Shown: piece by piece, positions 6,501 through 11,588 of the stretch | Numbering within the stretch: the first letter of the stretch is position 1 | Layout of the letters: each line of letters opens with the position of its first letter | Position numbers and translations under genes: made by a program | Assembly (NCBI GenBank): GCA_964615285.1 | Contig: CAZTND010000043.1 | Span: 1-11,588 of the forward strand | Direction: 5' to 3' | From: RGIG4074 sp964615285 | GTDB taxonomy: Bacteria > Bacillota > Clostridia > Christensenellales > Borkfalkiaceae | DNA: 11,588 nt | The notes under the pieces: generated by a model | What the model saw: the letters and a program-made list of their open reading frames with translations, nothing else | Told to the model about the DNA's origin: nothing | Databases searched by the model: none

Positions 6501-6633
6501 CGATGCCTGCGGTTACTGCGCCTTCAAGGGCATGTGCGCCGCGCTGGGCGACGCGGTCGTGCGCAAGACGGAAGGGCGGATCACCTGCCGGCAGATCGCC
6601 GACATCGTAAAGAGAGAGACGGAGGGCAAATAG
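3538..6633 (+). CDS. addB: AddB subunit of ATP-dependent helicase-nuclease
   Basis: AddB partners AddA to resect double-strand breaks for RecA-dependent repair. The 1031-residue protein has a degenerate UvrD-like N-terminal half and a C-terminal PD-(D/E)XK nuclease of RecB type: H752 (HAVLE), GKIDRVD (842-848, D845), VDYKTG with D858 and K860, and QLQLY (878-882). Four cysteines match the Fe-S staple of AddB: C722 (in CPYRNF), then C991, C994 and C1000 (C-x2-C-x5-C). Unlike Bacillus AddB, whose N-terminus has an intact Walker A near residue 10, this one begins with VTGYPTPDEG and has no GKT. It is also shorter than the roughly 1,170 residues of the Bacillus protein. A GTG start follows a good SD site. 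addA begins 2 nt after its stop. Confidence 0.95.
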   Translation: MLQVTGYPTPDEGLEFLKKYVADAEERGERTVIFCEDRFTLIAEQAVCRAVGGAFLTSVTTFARFLRGRGKTLSKQGSVMAVGRILAENADKLTCLSFRGGVKSGAAAVYEMLSQLFASKVTGEMLENALPEEGLLREKLRDLALVCGAYEDFLDRTGCVDENRYLSLLPQAIRNDPLMRETNVVFLGFTSFTAQALDGVRAAAETARNVLGLFPAGRAEIYSNQAATAFRRVCAEYGDARVSQLKVPASRRGAADLLRENLFDPAVFSPLYVPEKGNGAVRVVTARDEEEELRFVCAHIRKIVAEGGRYADAAVFLPDVGAYSLLLAKVFGEYEIPYFADLKKPLSAHPFAFFVLSLLRGVSDGFTPESADRVLSSVYFGDGGEYRNYLAKFGNYRGGVRRDIKEGEAVKEYDRDNLVRLHGRFMTAAGMFSRRATGKKFCRGVRRLYAEFSVAEKTEELAAACGDKAQAAYLSAMEKSLDGVLAEAEELLAEATMTAADFAALLEEGLQACEVSLLPLRRDEVFVGDVAQSRAEACGYVFALGMTDAVPRQGEDTALLSDKEMQRMEAVRIKIEPSVAQVNARTRESVCLNLCAFTRRLFLCYPACTDEETAESEILRYARRIFADTEAEEDLFLYHCMQPMPALKELLFQRDAYREGRADSREKYASLHAALRRLGDAAGAEERFFEEPRPVYFVENGEKLFFSEGEASPTLLETYYTCPYRNFTVMGLKLKEREETVLMATDAGIFVHAVLERTAKKAEELPDEESCLAFARAAAEELFSSPGFSALRDTAAGKYAGARLAEESAQVALEMYRQIKNSNFKVRFTEYDCRLPEARLHGKIDRVDECGGYVRIVDYKTGAIDDTPASYYVGKKLQLQLYMSAMSADKVPAGVYYFPASLRYAQEGEEPFRMLGFMNGSEEVIRNSDTTLREGEKSRFFNAALGKNSSDKVMEEADFRRFIAYSVLSGRKGSGELRRGFIAPTPYGDACGYCAFKGMCAALGDAVVRKTEGRITCRQIADIVKRETEGK
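6621..6626 (+). promoter_or_regulatory. addA ribosome binding site
   Basis: GGAGGG inside the last addB codons, 9 nt before the ATG at 6636. It selects this ATG over the in-frame open region that extends further upstream into addB. Confidence 0.8.
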
Positions 6634-6635
6634 GC

Positions 6636-9600
6636 ATGGCGGACATACGGTATACCGACGAACAGCGGGCGGTTCTTGCCGCCGAGGGACGGATCATTGT
6701 GTCCGCTTCGGCGGGCAGCGGCAAGACTTTCGTCATGATCGAGCGCATGCTCGAAAAGATCCTTGCGGGCGCCGACATCGATCGTATGCTCGCTCTGACG
6801 TTCACCAAAAAGGCGGCGGCGCAAATGCGCGAAAAAATTTCCCGCCGCCTCATCGCACGACTCAACGAACCCGGGACGGGGGAAGAGGAGCGCGCGCGGC
6901 TGAAAAACCAGCTCTCCCGCCTGCCCATGGCGGAGATCAGCACCATTCATTCCTTCTGCTCCCGCCTTATCCGCTCCGACTTTTTCCTCGCGGACGTGGA
7001 CGGCTCGTTCGAGGTGATGGCGGAGGACGACGCCGACGGCAAGAGCTTGCAGGCACAGGCGCTCGACGGGGTCTTTTCCGACGCCTATGAGGCGGGCGAC
7101 GCCGATTTTCTGGAACTGCTCTCCCTCTATTATCGCAAGAAGAAAGACGCCAAACTCAAGGAGATATTGCTCGATCTCTACCGAAAACTCCGCGTCCGCG
7201 CCGATTACAGGGATGTGCTCGCCCGCGCCGGGGCGGGGGAGGGGCTCTCTTTCGGGGCGATCGCCGACGAACTCCTTGCGCGCACGCAGCGGGAATGCGC
7301 CTATATCGGGCGCGCGGTGGAAGGGTATCTGCCCGAGCTGGAAGCGCTGGGCAATAAGAGTACGGCGGAACTGATTGTTCAGATGCTCTCTTTCATCCGG
7401 GAAGTCTGTGCGGCAAAAGATTATTTTGCCTTCTGTGCTCTGCCCGTGCCTGCGTTCAAACGCAAGGAGAGCATCCGGGCGGAGGGGCGCGGCAGGGAAA
7501 GGGAGATCATAGAAAAGGTCGCCTTTTACCGCGCCGCGCTCGGCGACGTCATCAAAGAAAATCTGGGCGGCGCGGTGAGCGCGCGGGAGACGGAAGAGGC
7601 GCGCTGCCTGCAGGCGCGGCAGACGGCGGCGCGGCTGGCGGAGTTTCTGCGGCGCTTCGACGCGCGCTATGAAGAACTGAAACGGGAACGGGGCAAACTC
7701 GACTACAACGACCTCGAACACATCGCCCTGCGGCTGCTGTCCGTTCCCCGCGTGGCGGCGGAGACCCGCGCACGGTTCGACTATGTATTTGTGGACGAAT
7801 ACCAGGACATCAATCCCGTACAGGAGCGGATCATTTCCCTCGTCGGCGGGGAAAACGTCTTTCTCGTCGGCGACGTCAAGCAGTCCATCTATGCCTTCCG
7901 CGGCAGCAAATCGGTGTATTTCACGCAAAAACAGGCGGAGTTTTCCGCCGCCGGGCACTCCCTCTTTCTGACCTCCAATTTCCGTAGCGCCGACGCCGTC
8001 CTTTCGGCGGTCAACCGCGTGTTCGGCCGCACCATGACCAAGGAACTGTGCGGCATCGACTATGCCGCCAGGCCCATGCGCGGGGGAGAGGGGTATGCGG
8101 GAAATCCGGGCAGGGTGGCGGTGCATCTCGTCGCCGAGGAGAAGGAAGAGCCGCGCGAGAGGGGGGTCTATTCCGTGCTGGAGGCCTACGAAGCCGCCCG
8201 CGGCAGGGCGCACGGCAGCGCGCAGGCGCGGGAGATCCTGGACATCATCGAAGAGGAGCTGCACGGGCAGATCTACGATCCGGACGAAAAGAAGTTCCGT
8301 CCCGTCCGCTACGGCGATATTGCCGTGCTTTCTCGCAAAAAGGAGGGGGCGATCGCCGAGATCGCGGCGTACCTCTCCGAGAACGGCATTCCCGTCAGCG
8401 CCGCCGCCAAAACGGATATATGCGCCTTCCCCGAGATCCGGCAGGTCACGGATATCCTGTCCCTCATCGACAACCGCGAACAGGATGTGCCCCTGTGCAG
8501 CGCCCTCCTCTCGGCGATGGGCGGGCTGGACAACGCCGAATTGGCGGCCATACGTCTGCGCTATTCCCGCCGCCGTGAACCGTTCCGCCGCTGCGTGCGG
8601 CGGTATGCCGAAGACCTCGTCGACGGTACGGCGCAAAAACTGAAAAATTTCTTCGCCCGTCTCGAAAAATATGTCGTGCTCTCGCACGTTTTGAACGCCG
8701 GCGAACTCATCGAACGGCTCATCGCCGAAACGGGGACAGAGACCGACTGGCTCTCCCGCACGGACGGCGCCCGCCGCCTGGCGCGCCTCCGCGCCTTCGC
8801 CCTGCAGGCACAGGACAGGAACGTGCACGAATTTCTCGTCTGGCTGAAGAGCCTGGAATATCGCGTTCCCGTCGGCGAAAATGCGGGGGACGACGCCGTC
8901 AAAGTGCTCACCATGCACGCCTCCAAGGGGTTGGAATATCCCGTGGTCATTCTGACCGACCTGGATGCGCCGTTCCACGGCGCCGACCGCGGCGAAGTGA
9001 GTTATTCGGAAGCCTTCGGCATCGCGCCCAAGTGTTATGACGGCGAAAAGCGGCTGGTGTACGATACGCTTCTGCGCCGGCTCATCCGCATGGAGGAGCG
9101 CGAGGAGGAGCGCAAGAGCGAACTGAACATTCTCTATGTCGCCATGACCCGCGCAAAATATTCCCTGCATCTCGTGCGGGGGGAAAAGGACGCGGCAAAG
9201 CATTCCGATCCGTTCTATGCAAAAAATTATGCCGCGCTGCTGCCGCTCGACTGTTTCGAGGGGCAGGTCGCGCCGCCCTATGCCGCCCGCGCCCCCTTTG
9301 AAAGGCGCCAGATCCTCGTCACGGGCGGCAGCGAAGAGTTGACCGAAAAGATCGTGCGCTCTTTCCGTCCCGCATATCCCCATGCCGCCGCCACCGAGCT
9401 GCCCGTCAAGACTTCGGCGAGCGGTATACTGCAGGCGGAGGGCGCGGGAGAAGAGTACTATGCCGTGCACCGCCTGGTCGAAGAGACGGAAGAAGGGGAG
9501 GGGGCTGCGGACAAGACCCTCGTCGGCACGGCGTACCATGCCTTTCTGCAATATGCGGATTTTTCTGCCGACGGCGCGCAGGAATTGGAACGGCTGCTCC

Positions 9601-9998
9601 GCCGGAACCTGCTGACGGCAGAACAGGGAAAGCTGATTTCCGCAAAAAAGGCGCGGGAGATACTATCCATGCCCGTGTTCAGACGGTTAAAGGATGCGCA
9701 GCTTTTCCGCGAACAGCCCTTTCTTGTATTGCTTCCCGCCGAGGAGATCCTCGGCGTCCCCGCGAAAGAAGAGGTGCTTTTTCAGGGCTTCATAGACCTT
9801 CTGGCGGTCACGGAGCGGGGCGTGGAGATCGTGGATTACAAGTACTCCGCCCGGACCGACGCGGACCTTCGCAGGCATTATGCCCCGCAGATCAGGCTCT
9901 ATCGGAAAGCGGCGGCAAAGATCATGAAGATCGACGAGCGCTCCGTTCGCGCGGTCATCGTCAACATCCAGGCCGGCACGGAGATCCCCATGGATTGA
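6636..9998 (+). CDS. addA: AddA subunit of ATP-dependent helicase-nuclease
   Basis: AddA is the motor and one nuclease of AddAB, unwinding and degrading DNA ends. The 1120-residue protein has all SF1A helicase motifs in order: Q motif YTDEQ (Q10), Walker A AGSGKT (26-31, K30), motif Ia TFTKKAA (55-61), Walker B DEYQD (387-391), motif III GDVKQSIYAFR (412-422), motif V LTMHASKGLE (758-767) and motif VI YVAMTRAK (834-841). The C-terminal RecB-type nuclease is complete: H968 (TAYHAFL), D1054 (QGFID), D1067 and K1069 (VDYK), and Q1085 with Y1089 (QIRLY). The length is a little below the roughly 1,230 of the Bacillus enzyme. The frame stays open upstream, but the SD site and the position of the Q motif support the ATG at 6636. 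It is coupled to addB in one operon. Confidence 0.97.
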   Translation: MADIRYTDEQRAVLAAEGRIIVSASAGSGKTFVMIERMLEKILAGADIDRMLALTFTKKAAAQMREKISRRLIARLNEPGTGEEERARLKNQLSRLPMAEISTIHSFCSRLIRSDFFLADVDGSFEVMAEDDADGKSLQAQALDGVFSDAYEAGDADFLELLSLYYRKKKDAKLKEILLDLYRKLRVRADYRDVLARAGAGEGLSFGAIADELLARTQRECAYIGRAVEGYLPELEALGNKSTAELIVQMLSFIREVCAAKDYFAFCALPVPAFKRKESIRAEGRGREREIIEKVAFYRAALGDVIKENLGGAVSARETEEARCLQARQTAARLAEFLRRFDARYEELKRERGKLDYNDLEHIALRLLSVPRVAAETRARFDYVFVDEYQDINPVQERIISLVGGENVFLVGDVKQSIYAFRGSKSVYFTQKQAEFSAAGHSLFLTSNFRSADAVLSAVNRVFGRTMTKELCGIDYAARPMRGGEGYAGNPGRVAVHLVAEEKEEPRERGVYSVLEAYEAARGRAHGSAQAREILDIIEEELHGQIYDPDEKKFRPVRYGDIAVLSRKKEGAIAEIAAYLSENGIPVSAAAKTDICAFPEIRQVTDILSLIDNREQDVPLCSALLSAMGGLDNAELAAIRLRYSRRREPFRRCVRRYAEDLVDGTAQKLKNFFARLEKYVVLSHVLNAGELIERLIAETGTETDWLSRTDGARRLARLRAFALQAQDRNVHEFLVWLKSLEYRVPVGENAGDDAVKVLTMHASKGLEYPVVILTDLDAPFHGADRGEVSYSEAFGIAPKCYDGEKRLVYDTLLRRLIRMEEREEERKSELNILYVAMTRAKYSLHLVRGEKDAAKHSDPFYAKNYAALLPLDCFEGQVAPPYAARAPFERRQILVTGGSEELTEKIVRSFRPAYPHAAATELPVKTSASGILQAEGAGEEYYAVHRLVEETEEGEGAADKTLVGTAYHAFLQYADFSADGAQELERLLRRNLLTAEQGKLISAKKAREILSMPVFRRLKDAQLFREQPFLVLLPAEEILGVPAKEEVLFQGFIDLLAVTERGVEIVDYKYSARTDADLRRHYAPQIRLYRKAAAKIMKIDERSVRAVIVNIQAGTEIPMD

Positions 9999-10078
9999 TT
10001 TTTGTCCGCTTCGTCGGGCACAAACGACAAAAAAAGGCAAAATATTCCGAAAAAAGACGGAAAACTCCCCCGAAAAGA

Positions 10079-10087
10079 TGCAATAAT
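10079..10087 (+). promoter_or_regulatory. Possible extended -10 upstream of the membrane-protein gene
   Basis: TGC followed by AATAAT (10082-10087) resembles an extended -10 with a first-base mismatch. No recognisable -35 is present at the right distance. The AT-rich 120-bp gap after addA and the absence of a good terminator there leave both a separate promoter and read-through from addA possible. The gap also holds a weak TTCCG/CGGAA inverted repeat (10045-10062). Confidence 0.3.
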
Positions 10088-10105
10088 AGACAAAAATGCA
10101 CATTC

Positions 10106-10112
10106 GGAGGAG
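10106..10112 (+). promoter_or_regulatory. Ribosome binding site deciding the GTG start at 10119
   Basis: GGAGGAG lies 6 nt before GTG 10119. The frame is open back to a TTG at 10002, but that region codes for a lysine-rich low-complexity stretch with no SD site. The GTG start places the first membrane helix near the N-terminus. Confidence 0.8.
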
Positions 10113-10118
10113 TTTTTC

Positions 10119-10754
10119 GTGCCCTGGATCCGGGATATCATCAGTTGTCTTTCTTTGGAATTTCTTCTCATCGCGCCGCTCTGTCTGGTCGCGGCGGTCG
10201 GTATTTTTTTGCTGCTCTTCCGGCACAGGCGTTCGGCGGTATGGGCGTGGCTCTTCATTCTGAGCCTTTCCTGCGGCATGATCGCCTTGCACGAGAAGGG
10301 GGGCGGCAGCTTTGCCTTCGGGTACGGCTGTCTGCTCTTTGCGGTCATCCTGCTCTTTGCCCCCGGGCTGCTCCTGCGGCGCGGAGAGCGGCCCGCGCGG
10401 AAAAAGAGGCATAAGCAGACGGCGGAAAGCCGCGGGAAAATCGATGCCGATCTTTCGGCAAGATCCCCCGTTCTTTCGGGCATGCCCATTCCCGATGCCG
10501 TCTTGCCGCAGGAGGAAAAGCCCGTGCCGAAAGGGGCGGATGTGAATACGGATATACAGCTCGAACACGTCTTTCAGGTGCTCAAAAAACTGCAGGGCAT
10601 GAAGTTGAGCGCGGGGGACCGTCTGGAGACGGACGTCATCCACAATATGCTCACCGTCTATCGCGCCAAAGGGGCGCTTTCGGCGGATGAGACCCGGGCG
10701 CTGAACAATTATCTCGCCACGCTTTTGAAGCTTATGTCCAAATATTCCGTGTAA
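10119..10754 (+). CDS. Small membrane protein with cytosolic helical tail, unknown function
   Basis: A protein of 211 residues from GTG 10119. Three hydrophobic segments are likely membrane helices: about 15-34, 40-57 and 65-86. A strongly basic patch follows at once (RRGERPARKKRHK from residue 87), which by the positive-inside rule puts the long tail in the cytoplasm. After a Pro-rich linker, the last 65 or so residues (from DIQLEHVFQVLKKL) look like an amphipathic alpha-helical domain. I recognise no family or catalytic motif. It follows addA by 120 nt in the same direction, so co-transcription is possible but no shared role is implied. It converges on the PRC-barrel gene, with only 5 nt between the two stop codons. 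Confidence 0.8.
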   Translation: MPWIRDIISCLSLEFLLIAPLCLVAAVGIFLLLFRHRRSAVWAWLFILSLSCGMIALHEKGGGSFAFGYGCLLFAVILLFAPGLLLRRGERPARKKRHKQTAESRGKIDADLSARSPVLSGMPIPDAVLPQEEKPVPKGADVNTDIQLEHVFQVLKKLQGMKLSAGDRLETDVIHNMLTVYRAKGALSADETRALNNYLATLLKLMSKYSV

Positions 10755-10759
10755 AACCG

Positions 10760-11377
10760 TCAGTTGGCGAGCGATTTTGCGGTCAGTTCGACCAATTTTT
10801 TATGCAATGCGGCTTGGCGCAGTACGCCGGGCGTGATGCGCGTTCCCTTGGCGAACAGCAGCCGGTCCGTTCCCTCTTTCACGTCGTACCGCAGCGTCCT
10901 GCCGAGCAGCACGGCGGGGCGCACCTTTTCCGTCCGTTCGCCGGCGGCGGAAGGCGTCTTTTTGCGGGGGCGGACGGCTTTCGGCGCGGTATTGATCAGA
11001 ATGCAGTCGCCGAACGCCTTGACCCGGTCGGTCGTATATTCGCTTCCGTCGACGAGAAGGGCCGCAACGGAAAGTCCGTCCAACACGACGTCCGAAACGC
11101 AGCCCAAAAATTTCCCCTGTGCAGAGTAAACCTGTTTGAGCAAAGGGGAGTAGGGCGTGCCCGTGACTTTTGCGGCGGAGCGGCGCGGCATGACCAGTGC
11201 GTCGTCTATATTCTGTTTGGGGGAGAGGGGAAGGATAAAGTCCTCCTCTTCCGCGTCCGAACAGAGCAGCGCGGTTATCCGCTTAAAGCTGGAGGAAAAG
11301 AGAGCGCAGCGGGTATACCCCAGCAATTTTCCTTCGTGGGAAAGCACTTTTTTGCCGATCAGATCTTTTAAAAACAT
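10760..11377 (-). CDS. PRC-barrel domain protein
   Basis: A 205-residue soluble protein. Two PRC-barrel-like units are visible: the first opens with LIGKKVLSHEGKLLGY (6-21), and the second centres on SAQGKFLGCVSDVVLDG (85-101). Both use the G-K-x-L-G turn followed by beta strands that mark this fold. A basic linker (about 133-153) leads to a C-terminal segment, GRTLRYDVKEG then FAKGTRITPGVLRQA (159-189), a pattern seen in Firmicutes PRC-barrel proteins. PRC-barrels often mediate protein or RNA contacts, as in RimM, and no enzymatic role is evident here. The ATG is supported by an SD site (11385-11391) at 7 nt. The specific function is unknown. It converges with the membrane-protein gene. Confidence 0.85.
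   Translation of the reverse strand: MFLKDLIGKKVLSHEGKLLGYTRCALFSSSFKRITALLCSDAEEEDFILPLSPKQNIDDALVMPRRSAAKVTGTPYSPLLKQVYSAQGKFLGCVSDVVLDGLSVAALLVDGSEYTTDRVKAFGDCILINTAPKAVRPRKKTPSAAGERTEKVRPAVLLGRTLRYDVKEGTDRLLFAKGTRITPGVLRQAALHKKLVELTAKSLAN
10781..10801 (+). terminator. Weak plus-strand terminator candidate inside the PRC-barrel gene end
   Basis: GGTC (10781-10784) pairs with GACC (10790-10793), followed by AATTTTTT. The 4-bp stem is weak. If used, it ends the membrane-protein transcript after overlapping the opposing gene by about 40 nt. No better terminator is seen for either convergent gene. Confidence 0.25.
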
Positions 11378-11384
11378 AAGCGAT

Positions 11385-11391
11385 TCACCTC
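11385..11391 (-). promoter_or_regulatory. PRC-barrel gene ribosome binding site
   Basis: On the minus strand GAGGTGA stands 7 nt before the ATG, fixing the start at 11377. Confidence 0.75.
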
Positions 11392-11398
11392 GTATACT

Positions 11399-11427
11399 AT
11401 TCTACGGGAAAAGCCGATGCAAGAGAA
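11399..11427 (-). promoter_or_regulatory. Possible PRC-barrel gene promoter
   Basis: On the minus strand TAGAAT (11399-11404) would start transcription near 11392, just upstream of the SD site. The matching -35 region, TTCTCT (11422-11427), is poor. A perfect TTGACA exists at 11448-11453 but no -10 lies at the right distance from it. Confidence 0.3.
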
Positions 11428-11491
11428 TGCAGAAAGACGGATAAAAATGTCAAAAAAAATAAAAAATATTTTTGCGGGGATATAAAAATGC

Positions 11492-11520
11492 TTGCGTAAA
11501 ACGGGGAAGTCTGTTAAAAT
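11492..11520 (+). promoter_or_regulatory. tRNA-Gln promoter
   Basis: TTGCGT (11492-11497), a 17-bp spacer and TAAAAT (11515-11520) with the extended -10 TGT upstream (11512-11514). Transcription would begin near 11527, about 13 nt before the tRNA. A-tracts at 11443-11489 lie where an UP element or curved DNA would act. Confidence 0.7.
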
Positions 11521-11529
11521 AGGGAAGTC
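11504..11529 (+). repeat. Direct repeat GGGAAGTC around the tRNA-Gln -10 box
   Basis: GGGAAGTC occurs at 11504-11511 and again at 11522-11529, 18 bp apart, exactly bracketing the extended -10 element. The downstream copy covers the predicted discriminator and start region. Confidence 0.5.
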
Positions 11530-11539
11530 AAAGGAATAT

Positions 11540-11588
11540 TGGGGCGTCGCCAAGCGGTAAGGCAACGGACTCTGACTCCGTCATTCGG
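11540..11588 (+). tRNA. tRNA-Gln (anticodon CTG), cut by window end
   Basis: The 5' half of a glutamine tRNA beginning TGGGGCG, with the TCGCCAAGCGGTAAGGCA D arm typical of bacterial tRNA-Gln. The anticodon stem ACGGA/TCCGT holds the loop CTCTGAC, giving CTG. The T arm and acceptor 3' strand lie beyond the window. It may be the first of a further tRNA array. Confidence 0.92.

Noticed and set aside
6513..9551. 1012-codon open frame on the minus strand opposite addA
   Set aside because: Same cause. It lies almost wholly inside addA, which has all helicase and nuclease motifs, and it shows no recognisable domain of its own.
10002..10118. N-terminal extension of the membrane protein from a TTG start
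   Set aside because: There is no SD site at the TTG, the added 39 residues are Lys-rich and low-complexity, and they cover the likely promoter. GTG 10119 has a strong SD site.
11368..11565. 65-codon minus-strand frame across the PRC/tRNA-Gln spacer
   Set aside because: It overlaps the tRNA-Gln gene, its promoter and the PRC-barrel start signals, and its composition reflects A/T tracts.

Overview
This window is a GC-rich, gene-dense chromosomal segment from what looks like a member of the Bacillota, probably a Clostridia-like lineage. Several signs point that way: AddA/AddB rather than RecBCD, a tilS-hpt pair, purine-rich Shine-Dalgarno sites with GTG as well as ATG starts, TTGACA/TATAAT promoters in AT-rich spacers, and tRNA genes with encoded CCA ends. 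The exact taxon cannot be read from the sequence alone. I see no phage, transposon, CRISPR or defence island. The content is housekeeping genes plus three poorly characterised proteins.

Layout. 1-301 (minus): a tRNA array transcribed in the order fMet(CAT), elongator Met(CAT), Glu(TTC), driven by what look like two tandem promoters. 416-2315 (plus): tilS, whose start codon sits at the predicted transcription start, then hpt 7 nt later. 2314-3423 (minus): a monocistronic secreted lipoprotein of unknown function with its own strong promoter and intrinsic terminator. 3443-9998 (plus): addB and addA, 2 nt apart, encoding the helicase-nuclease that processes double-strand breaks. 10079-10754 (plus): a small three-helix membrane protein with a cytosolic helical tail. 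10760-11404 (minus): a PRC-barrel protein, convergent with it and only 5 nt away. 11492-11588 (plus): a promoter and the first part of tRNA-Gln(CTG), cut by the window end.

How the parts work together. TilS edits the CAT anticodon of tRNA-Ile2, and lies beside two other CAT tRNAs that it must not edit. Hpt salvages hypoxanthine and guanine. AddB and AddA form one enzyme: AddA carries the working helicase and one nuclease domain, while AddB carries a second nuclease domain and an Fe-S cluster but has lost the N-terminal Walker A. The lipoprotein and addB are divergent from a shared 168-bp control region that holds a repeated TCCCGAAAA element.

No stretch longer than 300 bases lacks a gene. 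I do not see convincing evidence for an undescribed system. The items most worth a second look are the leaderless tilS, the Walker-A-less AddB, the T-stem mismatches in both CAT tRNAs, the repeated elements at the addB and tRNA-Gln promoters, and the three uncharacterised proteins.
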